A stretch of 64,000 nucleotides of DNA from Synergistaceae bacterium. GTDB lineage: Bacteria; Synergistota; Synergistia; Synergistales; Aminobacteriaceae. The stretch spans positions 1 to 64,000 of the forward strand of contig JAFSRQ010000146.1 in the NCBI GenBank assembly GCA_017446055.1, written 5' to 3'. Numbering within the stretch: the stretch's first letter is position 1; the number at the start of each line of letters is the position of its first letter. The notes beneath the pieces are model-generated. The model did no database searches. It was not told where the DNA came from and worked only from the letters and a program-made list of their open reading frames with translations. The position numbers were made by a program, and so were the translations under genes. Positions 1 to 7,187 of the stretch are shown here, in pieces.

Positions 1-1978
1 CCGCCCAGTGAGTATAGTCCCAAGCACTGCCGTCAATCCATGACCACGCATCATTATCGTTCTTCTGACCGCCAAGCCAGTAAGAATTTTTGTCGCCCGA
101 AAGCACAAGAGACGCTACAACATTCTGCTCCTCCTGGCTGGCAATTGTTACGAGATGGCCGCCGAGAGACTCGCAGTATGCTTTTGCCTCGCTCCATGTC
201 ATTCCGTCAGGGTAGATGCGGTATCTGTGGCCGTTGTGGATTTTCTCGTTATCAGAATCGCCGTCCGCAATCTTGAGAGTGAAATCTCTTGAGTACTCCG
301 TCTGAGTGTCTGATACAGCAACTTTGACCGTGAACGAGCCTGCTGTCTTTGGTGTACCGCTGAGTTTTGCTGTAATGCCGTTGTTGGAGTAGCTCATTCC
401 TTCGGGAAGGCCGATTATTAGCCACACAACATTGTAGCCAGCTTTTGCCCCGCTCGTCTCAATCCCGGCTGAATATGCCTCACCTGCTTTTCCGTCAGGG
501 AGCGATTCGGTTGTTATCTTGATGTCAGTATCAATTACTACAGGCTTGGCTATATCGAAAACAGTCAGAGTGAAAGACTTGCTGTCAGCTCCGGCAGAAT
601 TCCTCGCTGCTGCTGTTACCGTGTATATCCCTGATACAGCGGGTGTGCCTGAGATCGTCCCGGAGTCAAACGTAAGTCCGCTGGGAAGACCGCTGACAGT
701 CCATGTGATATTGTCGCCTGTTGCTGTAATTGCGGCGGAATATGCCTTGCCTGCTGTTGCGCTGGGAAGGGATTCGGTTGTGATTACCGGGGCTGTGATG
801 ACTTGGACAACGGTCAGGGTGAACGTCTTTGTTGCCTCACCGCCGGAATTGCTCGCTTTCACCGTGAATGTGTACGTCCCTGCTGTTGTGGGAGTGCCTG
901 AGATTGCGCCCGTGTCCGAGAGCGTTAGCCCTGTGGGTAGGAAACCTGAGTACACCGTCCACGTTATGGGAGAGTCGCCTGTTGCCGCGAGCTGTGCCGA
1001 ATATGCCTTGCCTGCTGTTGCGCTGGGAAGGGATTCGGTTGCGATTACCGGGGCTGTTACTGCCGGGACAGGGGCGGGGGTGTCGGCGGTGTTGATCTCG
1101 GTGTTGTTGGCGATTGTCCCTGCGAAGTCTGACTTTTCCCCGTAAGTAAGGGTGTCAGTATGTCCTGCTACAGTCTTAAGGCGGGAGTAGTTGCCTGTTA
1201 TCGCAGAAGTCTTGTCGAAGTTGTCGCCAATTCCGCCTACTATCCCTCCGGCGTATGTGAAACCATTATTGTTGAAACCTTGCAGTGCTTTGATGACTGT
1301 TGAAGTGTCCCTGCTTCCTACTGAGTTGTTGGTCAGCCTGATAGTTTCATCGTTGCCGTAACAGTCGAAGACATTCCCGGCTATTCCGCCCGCAAAAAGA
1401 AAATTACCCTTCTGCGAGGAAGACATGTTAATTGTGCCGTCAAACTTGCAGTTGTTGATCGCTGATCCCCGGTACATTGCCGCTGTAACAGCCCCGGCGT
1501 AATAGTCGCCAGTTTTGTTCAGGGCAGCGACTCTGATATTCCCGGCAACAGAAAGATTCTCTACCGTTCCGCCCTCAATGTATCCGAACACCCCTGTAAG
1601 TGTCTTGTCTGTACGCACAAAGTTCACCGTTATTGTGTGTCCGTTCCCGTCAAAATGTCCCTTGAAGGAGCGTTCAGTAAAATCATCGTCTTCATCGTCT
1701 TCAAGGTAGCTGTCAGTAAATCCGATTGGCTCCCAGTCAGTGTAGCTTGTGAGGTCAATATCTGCCGTCAGCTTGTAGTACTTGCCGGTATCGACCGTGC
1801 CGTTGTTGATGTCGTCCCTCATCTTGATGAGAGTCTCGACCGAGTCAATCTCCCATGCTGAGTCCTCATCATAGCCCTCAAGCTCATACCCCGGCTCACC
1901 GTAAACCACCGCGAAAGCTCCTGAAGCTGACCCTGCCACGAACATACAGGCCAGCAGTAACACGAAAATTCTCCGCAT
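1..1978 (-). CDS. Secreted adhesin-like protein with Ig-like repeats and C-type lectin domain (partial)
   Basis: The frame is open from an ATG at 1978 to the window edge, so the C-terminus is missing. AAGGAGG at 1988-1994 sits 9 bases before the ATG. The N-terminus (MRRIFVLLLACMFVAGSASG) is a signal peptide. About residues 25-300 hold Gly/Asn-rich strands (FDGNGHTI, AGGIAGNV, AGGIVGGIG) that resemble the GLUG/beta-helix repeats of surface proteins. Three putative Ig (He_PIG-type) domains of about 87 residues follow, each with a motif such as ITTESLPSATAGKAYSA, WTVSGLPSGLT and SGTPAVSGIYTVT. The last visible part, from about 240 down to 1, is a C-type lectin-like fold: GHRYRIYPDGMTWSEAKAYC, then GGHLVTI, YWLGG and WSWIDGS. 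A role in binding a host, partner cell or glycan is inferred from this architecture. Whether it ends in a Synergist-CTERM anchor cannot be seen. Confidence 0.85.
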   Translation of the reverse strand, partial: MRRIFVLLLACMFVAGSASGAFAVVYGEPGYELEGYDEDSAWEIDSVETLIKMRDDINNGTVDTGKYYKLTADIDLTSYTDWEPIGFTDSYLEDDEDDDFTERSFKGHFDGNGHTITVNFVRTDKTLTGVFGYIEGGTVENLSVAGNIRVAALNKTGDYYAGAVTAAMYRGSAINNCKFDGTINMSSSQKGNFLFAGGIAGNVFDCYGNDETIRLTNNSVGSRDTSTVIKALQGFNNNGFTYAGGIVGGIGDNFDKTSAITGNYSRLKTVAGHTDTLTYGEKSDFAGTIANNTEINTADTPAPVPAVTAPVIATESLPSATAGKAYSAQLAATGDSPITWTVYSGFLPTGLTLSDTGAISGTPTTAGTYTFTVKASNSGGEATKTFTLTVVQVITAPVITTESLPSATAGKAYSAAITATGDNITWTVSGLPSGLTFDSGTISGTPAVSGIYTVTAAARNSAGADSKSFTLTVFDIAKPVVIDTDIKITTESLPDGKAGEAYSAGIETSGAKAGYNVVWLIIGLPEGMSYSNNGITAKLSGTPKTAGSFTVKVAVSDTQTEYSRDFTLKIADGDSDNEKIHNGHRYRIYPDGMTWSEAKAYCESLGGHLVTIASQEEQNVVASLVLSGDKNSYWLGGQKNDNDAWSWIDGSAWDYTHWA
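738..1058 (-). repeat. In-frame Ig-domain repeat at DNA level
   Basis: A block of about 60 bases at 738-797 recurs almost unchanged at 999-1058. The offset is 261 bases, or 87 codons, which is one Ig-like domain. Near-identity at the DNA level suggests recent unequal crossing-over or gene conversion between domains of the adhesin. Confidence 0.8.
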
Positions 1979-2128
1979 AACATGATGCCTCCTTGTGTGT
2001 ATTGTGTGGAATGTTGTGGATGCTCAGATTTTACCGCACCGAGTCCCTGCCCGCAACGACATTCCCCCCGCGCACAAAAATTGCCCCCTCCGCAAATCGC
2101 AGAAGAGGCACTCAGGCTTTCACGCTCT

Positions 2129-3394
2129 CTATTCCGGGAGTCCTTCCTCGTCTTTGGACAGGTTCAGCAGCGTTATACGGTGATCCTCAAGCCCGGCGAC
2201 TCTTATCGTCCAGCCCTCATAGTGGAATATCTCGCCCTCGTCAGGAAAGCTCCCCGACAGTATCAGCACGAGCCCCCCGACAGTCTCCGCGTCATCACTC
2301 TGGAAGTCCGTACCCAGCTCATCATTCAGCGCGTCAAGGCTCATTATCCCCTGCACCATGTATGACCCATCATCGAGCTTCTGTATTTCGGGCGACTCCT
2401 CGTCGTATTCGTCTTGAATCTCGCCGACTATCTGCTCAAGTATGTCCTCCATCGTAACAATCCCTGCAACCCCGCCGTATTCGTCAACGATTACAGCTAT
2501 GTGGATGTGCTCGCGCCTCATGTTCTCGAGAAGCTCCGCCGTCCTTATCGTCTCAGGCACAAAGATAGGCTTGCGCAGTAATTCCCGGACTCCTGACGAC
2601 AGATCCCCCGCGCTAAGATTCTTGAGCGTGTCCTTCACGTAAAGTATTCCGATTATGTTGTCGGGACTCTCCTCGTACACAGGAATGCGTGAATGACCCT
2701 CGTCAATAAACACCTTCACAGCATCACCCAGCGTGGAGTCAGCCTCAATCGCTATCATGTCAGTGCGCGGTATCATGATTTCGTGGACCCGTGTCTCGTC
2801 AAAGTCTATTATCCCGTCAATCATTCTGCGCTCGCTGGCCTCAAGTGCCCCGGACTCCTCGCCGATTTTCACGAACTGCTCTATCTCATCACGCGTAACA
2901 AAAACTTGCTGTGTCCCCAAATCTATATGCAGCAGCAAGCCGATTCCCGTCACGCACTTCTTCATCGCCCATGCCACAGGGGAAATCAGGAACGCAAGCA
3001 CACGCAGAATAGGAGCGGCCACAATCAGCACATGTTCGGCGTAAACCATCGCGGCACTCTTCGGCAGTATCTCGCCAAGTATCACTATTAGCACCGTCAT
3101 CACAGGCACGACAGCGACCAACGCACCCGCCCCGAAAAGCTCCAGAGCAACACTTGACGCAAGCGCGCTCGCTGAAATGTTCACGACGTTGTTGGCGATA
3201 AGGCAGACGGTAAGAGCCTCCTGCGTGTCATTAATCAGCCACTGGAACGTTGAGCTGAGGTAACGGTATTTCCCGGTCTCGATGAACGTGCGCAGTTTCC
3301 CGGTGCCTGTTGCTGTGATTGACGTTTCCGCCCCGCTGAAGAACGCTGACAGCAGAAACAGCACCACAAATCCCGCGGTTATCCCGGCCATCAC
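2129..3394 (-). CDS. CorC/HlyC-type membrane protein with CBS pair
   Basis: This 421-residue protein has the family layout. Residues 1-170 are a DUF21 membrane domain starting with a hydrophobic helix and FFSGAETS. About 190-310 is a CBS pair (RVHEIMIPRTDMIAI, IPVYEE, ILYVKD, HIAVIVDEYGGVAGIVTMED). The C-terminal part is the CorC_HlyC domain (GSYMVQGIMSLDALNDELG). Proteins of this family are linked to Mg2+/Co2+ efflux or tolerance; the older name hemolysin is misleading. The frame starts with GTG at 3394 overlapping the ybeY stop (GTGA) and has an ATG at 3391, so it is coupled to ybeY either way. It is the last gene of the run from mazG. Confidence 0.9.
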   Translation of the reverse strand: MMAGITAGFVVLFLLSAFFSGAETSITATGTGKLRTFIETGKYRYLSSTFQWLINDTQEALTVCLIANNVVNISASALASSVALELFGAGALVAVVPVMTVLIVILGEILPKSAAMVYAEHVLIVAAPILRVLAFLISPVAWAMKKCVTGIGLLLHIDLGTQQVFVTRDEIEQFVKIGEESGALEASERRMIDGIIDFDETRVHEIMIPRTDMIAIEADSTLGDAVKVFIDEGHSRIPVYEESPDNIIGILYVKDTLKNLSAGDLSSGVRELLRKPIFVPETIRTAELLENMRREHIHIAVIVDEYGGVAGIVTMEDILEQIVGEIQDEYDEESPEIQKLDDGSYMVQGIMSLDALNDELGTDFQSDDAETVGGLVLILSGSFPDEGEIFHYEGWTIRVAGLEDHRITLLNLSKDEEGLPE

Positions 3395-3894
3395 TCAAGC
3401 ACCCCCAGAATCTTGCGCGAAATCTCGTCCTGCTTTTGCCACATGGCCGACTCTGCCTCCTGCGTGTCATGATCCCAGCCCAGCAGGTGAAGGAACGAGT
3501 GCGCTATCATCAGGCATATTCCCCTGCGCTGTGTCAGTTCCGGGTGAAGCCGGGCTACTTCCTCCGGGCATATCACTATGTCGCCGAGCATCAGTACCGG
3601 GAATCCCTCGGGCGAGCCGTCCATCATCGGGAATGACAGCACATCGGTAGCCTCGTCAACATCACGGTATTCACGGTTGAGGGCGCGTATGCCGTCAGCG
3701 TTCATGAAGGTCAGTGAGACTTCTGCCGAGTCGTAGTTCTCGCTGGCCGGGTAAATCTCACGCAGATATTCTTCTAGGATGCCTGATACTTTTTCGGTGC
3801 TGTAAATTTCTGCTTCGGGGTAATCCGGGTTAGTGCTGTTACTGTTGCCGTCCGATGAATCTTCAGCGGCTTCTATTGTTACTGATAACTTCAA
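3391..3894 (-). CDS. ybeY: Endoribonuclease YbeY (16S rRNA maturation)
   Basis: The zinc site of YbeY is complete: HSFLHLLGWDH has the H-x3-H-x5-H spacing. The upstream family motif LNREYRDVDEATDVLSFPM is also present. At 167 residues the length is usual apart from a Ser/Asn-rich stretch near residue 15. YbeY takes part in 3' processing of 16S rRNA and ribosome quality control. The start is TTG at 3894. AAGGTG at 3904-3909 lies 9 bases upstream, and no ATG fits. The gene follows the pgpH HD half by 21 bases and overlaps corC. The phoH-pgpH-ybeY-corC order is a known conserved neighbourhood. Confidence 0.93.
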   Translation of the reverse strand: MKLSVTIEAAEDSSDGNSNSTNPDYPEAEIYSTEKVSGILEEYLREIYPASENYDSAEVSLTFMNADGIRALNREYRDVDEATDVLSFPMMDGSPEGFPVLMLGDIVICPEEVARLHPELTQRRGICLMIAHSFLHLLGWDHDTQEAESAMWQKQDEISRKILGVLE

Positions 3895-3915
3895 GTATTA
3901 TTACACCTTTCGTGA

Positions 3916-4638
3916 TTATTTCCTGCGCTCTATCTTCTTGACGTGGCGCGTGTGGTACATGGATTGCAGCACGGATACCAGCGTCTTCCTTATGACCGTG
4001 AAATCCTTCATGGTAAATGCTGCGTCCTCAAACTGATTCTCGTTGATCTTGCTCTGTATTACCTGGCTGACTATCTTCTCGATTTTGCTGACTGCCTGGC
4101 CGCCGGAGTCTTCAAGCTCGCGTATATTCGCCGCCCTCACTGCCGCCTCAACTGAGTCCGTAATCATGAGGAGTGCTGTCTCACGGGACTGCGGCTTCGG
4201 ACCGGGGTAACAGAACTGCGACCACTCTACTTTTTCGCCGAGTGATACAGCCTTGTTGTAGAAGTATCGCGTTGACGTGTCTCCGTGGTGTTCCGCGATG
4301 AAGTCCCTTATGCGCCGGGGGAGTTTTGCCTCGTATGCCAGTTCGAGTCCGTCCTTAACGTGTGAGATTATCTCCATTGAGCTTAACATGGGCGACATTG
4401 AGTCATGAATATTCTTGCCGCCGCCCTGGTTCTCTACGAAACGCTCAGGGTGTCTCATCTTCCCTATATCGTGGTAGTAAGCTCCTGCCCGGAGAAGGTT
4501 CGTATCCATTCCCAGCTCCATACCTACAGCTTCGATTAATGTCGCTATAGTCAGGCTGTGCTGGTATGTTCCCGGAGCCTGCCGCTGAAGGTCGCGCAGA
4601 AGAGGGCTTGAAGGGTTGCTTATGTCGCGGATTGTCAT
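3916..4638 (-). CDS. pgpH: C-terminal HD phosphohydrolase half of PgpH
   Basis: This 240-residue frame is the cytoplasmic HD domain of a 7TMR-HD protein. It has APGTYQHSL, the HD pair in AYYHDIGKMRHPERF, IIEHH-like metal ligands in FIAEHHGDTSTRYFY, and ETALLMITDSVEAA. In Firmicutes PgpH this domain hydrolyses cyclic di-AMP; the same activity is inferred here. It is continuous, in the same frame, with the membrane half at 4681-6006 and is separated from it only by one TGA and 14 sense codons. The ATG at 4638 lacks a clear Shine-Dalgarno sequence (GAATATATCGGCGCG precedes). It may be poorly translated, reached by readthrough, or part of a broken gene. Confidence 0.85.
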   Translation of the reverse strand: MTIRDISNPSSPLLRDLQRQAPGTYQHSLTIATLIEAVGMELGMDTNLLRAGAYYHDIGKMRHPERFVENQGGGKNIHDSMSPMLSSMEIISHVKDGLELAYEAKLPRRIRDFIAEHHGDTSTRYFYNKAVSLGEKVEWSQFCYPGPKPQSRETALLMITDSVEAAVRAANIRELEDSGGQAVSKIEKIVSQVIQSKINENQFEDAAFTMKDFTVIRKTLVSVLQSMYHTRHVKKIERRK

Positions 4639-4680
4639 TATGGATGTCGCGCCGATATATTCCTCGAAATACTGAAGTGC

Positions 4681-6006
4681 TCACATTATCACGTTTGATG
4701 ATACAGCCTCGTACATGAAGAATAATACTGCCCCCCGCGAGAAACTTCCCCAGCTGTACGGCGTTCCCTGAAAATATCTCAGCGACATACGAAGAGCCGT
4801 CAGCAAAAACGCTGTCAGCATCATCCTGAATGAAGCCTGCCGACTGGACTCAAGGCTGCGCATGAAGTAGAAACATGCCGTTGCTGTGAAGACTGAGAGA
4901 ACCGACAAGAGTATAGTGTTGGTTACCGCTTGGCCTGTTACGATGAATACGCCCGACGCTGAAGCGATTACAGCATAGCAGAACGCAAGGTAGTCCTGAA
5001 TGCAGAGGAATGAAGCGCACGCCGCCGCAAGTGTTCCCGCGCCGTAAATGCCGAGCTTCGCCGCTATAGTCTCACAAAGCCACGCCGTTACGATGATGAA
5101 GACTACGCACCATTCTGTAGGCTTATGCTCTCCCGCTCCCCTGCTGAGTATGTTAATCCACAGCGGCAGGGACAACACGCAAAGTATCACCGAGAAAATC
5201 TCGCCCTCCGGGAAAACGTCCTCAGTATATCCCTGAAGACGGAGAAGGATGGCTGTCTGCTCTGTTACTGTTTCGCCCTCGCTGATTATGACATCGCCGG
5301 GGTCAAACTTTCTGTCTATAGTCGGGACTGCGTTCATCACCGCCTGACGTGCAAGAACTGTAAGCCGTTCGTCATGCTTTATGTTGAGATTGCCGAAGAC
5401 CGCTAATATCTGGTACACAAAATTCGCGTCATTGTCGGGGATTTCCGCGCGGTGAATCTCGTCCCACAGTATAGAGTTCGTGTGATTGCTATCTGACGTG
5501 TATATGTTGTCGCGCTCCAGCCTGTCAAGGTACGAGCTTCCTACAGTGTAGGCGGAGTTGAGGATTCTGAACTTGTCATCGTTGCTGAGAGTGAGCAATG
5601 TTGATATAAACCTGTCTGCAAACGCTGAGAGATATTCAGACTTCTTCGCGGACTGCACATCCTGAATTTTTCCGAGAGCTTCAAGCCGCCGCCGGAGCTG
5701 TGATTTTGCCGTAACATCATTGACGTTGACACCCGCAATGCTTTCACCGACCATAGCCCGCAGCTTTGAGGCCGACTCCCTGTCATCGTAGCGCATCTGA
5801 GAGATCACGCGGTATGTCTCAGGAGCCGGGCTGCCGACCTTGAAGCTGTCTCCGCGCCTGTTGAGGACTGCCCATTGAGCGAGGACTATAGATATTCCCG
5901 CAAAAAGAAGGAACAGTAGCGGGCCTGCGTAATGTAACATTGAGGAGAAATCCACACGCTGAAATATGCTCTTTTCGGATGAGATTATCACTCTGCCGCG
6001 TTTCAT
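4681..6006 (-). CDS. pgpH: N-terminal extracytoplasmic and membrane half of PgpH (7TM-HDED)
   Basis: This 441-residue frame holds the first half of a PgpH-type protein. A membrane anchor lies at about residues 22-45, an extracytoplasmic 7TM-HDED domain at about 50-265 (with SPAPETYRV and FDPGDVIISEGETVTEQ), and a multi-pass membrane region follows. It stops at TGA 4681-4683 inside the last membrane helix (FFMYEAVSSNVIM, stop), just before the HD domain. Together the two halves make about 697 residues, the expected full length. The start ATG at 6006 overlaps the stop of the repeat ORF (ATGA) and is preceded by GAGGAGG. Confidence 0.87.
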   Translation of the reverse strand: MKRGRVIISSEKSIFQRVDFSSMLHYAGPLLFLLFAGISIVLAQWAVLNRRGDSFKVGSPAPETYRVISQMRYDDRESASKLRAMVGESIAGVNVNDVTAKSQLRRRLEALGKIQDVQSAKKSEYLSAFADRFISTLLTLSNDDKFRILNSAYTVGSSYLDRLERDNIYTSDSNHTNSILWDEIHRAEIPDNDANFVYQILAVFGNLNIKHDERLTVLARQAVMNAVPTIDRKFDPGDVIISEGETVTEQTAILLRLQGYTEDVFPEGEIFSVILCVLSLPLWINILSRGAGEHKPTEWCVVFIIVTAWLCETIAAKLGIYGAGTLAAACASFLCIQDYLAFCYAVIASASGVFIVTGQAVTNTILLSVLSVFTATACFYFMRSLESSRQASFRMMLTAFLLTALRMSLRYFQGTPYSWGSFSRGAVLFFMYEAVSSNVIM

Positions 6007-6230
6007 GGCCTGATGTCCTCCTCACAGCGTGATGTCTGAACGTGAGACTGGGACGTGTTCACCGGGTCAACTCTGCGTGTAATGGCCTGTGCTACTCGTG
6101 GCGTGAATGTCTGCATGTCAGGGTATGTGTTCACCGGGTGAAGTCCGTGCGTCATGGCCTGTACTACTCGCGGCGTGAATGCCTGCATGTTGGGGGATGT
6201 GTTCTTGAAGCCAGCATAGTATAGCCTCAC
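6003..6230 (-). CDS. Small repeat ORF bridging phoH and pgpH
   Basis: The frame encodes 75 residues and is locked to both neighbours: its GTG overlaps the phoH stop (GTGA) and its stop overlaps the pgpH start (ATGA). It consists of two 24-residue repeats (NMQAFTPRVVQAMTHGLHPV and DMQTFTPRVAQAITRRVDPV) and a partial third (HVQTSRCEEDIRP). The units resemble the PhoH C-terminus (IVQKIVQAYTRYEEENKL). The last unit repeats the DNA TGAGGAGGA that serves as ribosome-binding site. I know of no family. It may be a genuine small protein or a spacer kept open to preserve translational coupling. Confidence 0.5.
   Translation of the reverse strand: MRLYYAGFKNTSPNMQAFTPRVVQAMTHGLHPVNTYPDMQTFTPRVAQAITRRVDPVNTSQSHVQTSRCEEDIRP
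6055..6198 (-). repeat. 72-bp tandem repeat at the phoH-pgpH junction
   Basis: Units start at 6055 and 6127, and a partial one at 6199, at an exact 72-base spacing. Shared blocks include gtgttcaccgggt, atggcctgt and actcg. The period is 24 codons, so the reading frame is kept. The copy nearest pgpH resembles the 3' end of phoH, which suggests the array grew by duplication of that end. Confidence 0.85.
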
Positions 6231-7186
6231 AGCTTGTTCTCCTCCTCATAACGTGTATACGCCTGAACGATTTTCTGCACGATCTCGTGTCGCACAACAT
6301 CAGCGTGTGTGAGATCCATGAAGCCGATACCCTGAATGCCACCAAGAATCTCACGGACGCTCCGCAGGCCAGACGGCGAATTTCCCGGCAAGTCAACCTG
6401 CGTAATATCCCCCGTAACAACCGCCTTAGACCCGAAGCCCAGCCGTGTCAGAAACATCTTCATCTGCTTAGGTGTCGTATTCTGCGCCTCGTCCAAGATG
6501 ATGAAGCTCTCGTTAAGGGTACGGCCTCTCATGTATGCCAGCGGGACAATCTCAATCACACCTTTATCCGCGTAACGCATGAACTTTTCCGGCGACAATA
6601 AATCGTAGAACGCATCATATAGCGGCCTCACGTAAGGCTCTACTTTCTCGCGCAAATCTCCCGGAAGGTAGCCCAGACTCTCGCCAGCCTCAACAGCAGG
6701 ACGGACTAACACGACCCTGTTGACCTTCCCGGCTTTGAGCATTGAGACGGCCTCACAGACAGCGAGATATGTCTTGCCAGTCCCAGCCGGGCCAGTAGCA
6801 AACAGAATGAAGTTGTCGCGGATTGCCTTGATGTATTTCCGCTGGCCGGGTGTCTTTGCGCGTATGGGCTTGCCCCGTGCTGTAGTGCAGATGATTTCGG
6901 AGTAAAGCGCGGTGAGGTTAAGCTCGTGGCCTTCTGCGAGTGCGTCCATTGCGGCGCGGATGTCGTCTGTGTGAATGTCGTGGCCTTTTTCGGCGGCGGG
7001 GATAAGCTCGCGGATGAGGGTAGCGGCGAGTCTTACGGGTTCGGAATCAGGGCCGCTCACGTGAACGACCCCGTTCTTCACTGACAGTGTTACGGGATAA
7101 CGGCTCTCAATTGCCCGGAAATTCTCATCATTTGCTCCGAGTAACCTGGCCTGTGTGAGAGCGTCCCCCGTGAAAGGAATATCCAT
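6227..7186 (-). CDS. phoH: PhoH-family ATPase
   Basis: This 319-residue PhoH-like protein has an N-terminal KH-like region (RYPVTLSVKNGVVHVSGPDS) and the ATPase core. The core has a Walker A (FATGPAGTGKTYLAV), RPAVEAGESLGYLPGDL, a Walker B (SFIILDEAQNTTP) and VVTGDITQVDLP. PhoH proteins are putative RNA-associated ATPases, often next to ybeY, as here. The ATG at 7186 is one base after the oadA-type stop. A GGAGG lies about 15 bases upstream, farther than usual. The 3' end encodes the purine-rich RBS-like GAGGAGG used at the next junction, and its sequence appears duplicated downstream. Confidence 0.94.
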   Translation of the reverse strand: MDIPFTGDALTQARLLGANDENFRAIESRYPVTLSVKNGVVHVSGPDSEPVRLAATLIRELIPAAEKGHDIHTDDIRAAMDALAEGHELNLTALYSEIICTTARGKPIRAKTPGQRKYIKAIRDNFILFATGPAGTGKTYLAVCEAVSMLKAGKVNRVVLVRPAVEAGESLGYLPGDLREKVEPYVRPLYDAFYDLLSPEKFMRYADKGVIEIVPLAYMRGRTLNESFIILDEAQNTTPKQMKMFLTRLGFGSKAVVTGDITQVDLPGNSPSGLRSVREILGGIQGIGFMDLTHADVVRHEIVQKIVQAYTRYEEENKL

Positions 7187-7187
7187 A

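Larger units (their letters stand above)
3916..6006 (-). pseudogene. pgpH: pgpH interrupted by an in-frame TGA
   Basis: Read as one gene, this interval encodes a complete 7TMR-HDED phosphodiesterase with a single internal stop, TGA at 4681-4683. The frame is unchanged across it: after the stop it reads ALQYFEEYIGATSIMTIRDI and runs into the HD domain. A change from TGG (Trp) or CGA (Arg) would each need one transition. TGA ends many intact genes here (ybeY, phoH, secA), so UGA is not generally reassigned. Possible explanations are a real nonsense mutation giving two polypeptides, readthrough, or a sequencing error. Confidence 0.75.

Noticed and set aside
519-1145. 208-residue ORF on the plus strand
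   Set aside because: Antisense to the Ig repeats; its internal repeats mirror them, and the minus strand has a signal peptide, Shine-Dalgarno and clear domains.
4681-4683. Selenocysteine or a reassigned UGA codon in pgpH
   Set aside because: TGA ends many intact genes in the window, the position is not a known selenocysteine site, and I see no evident SECIS hairpin directly after it.
6055-6198. CRISPR-like array
   Set aside because: Only two to three degenerate 72-base units with no separate spacers; they keep a reading frame and match the phoH end.
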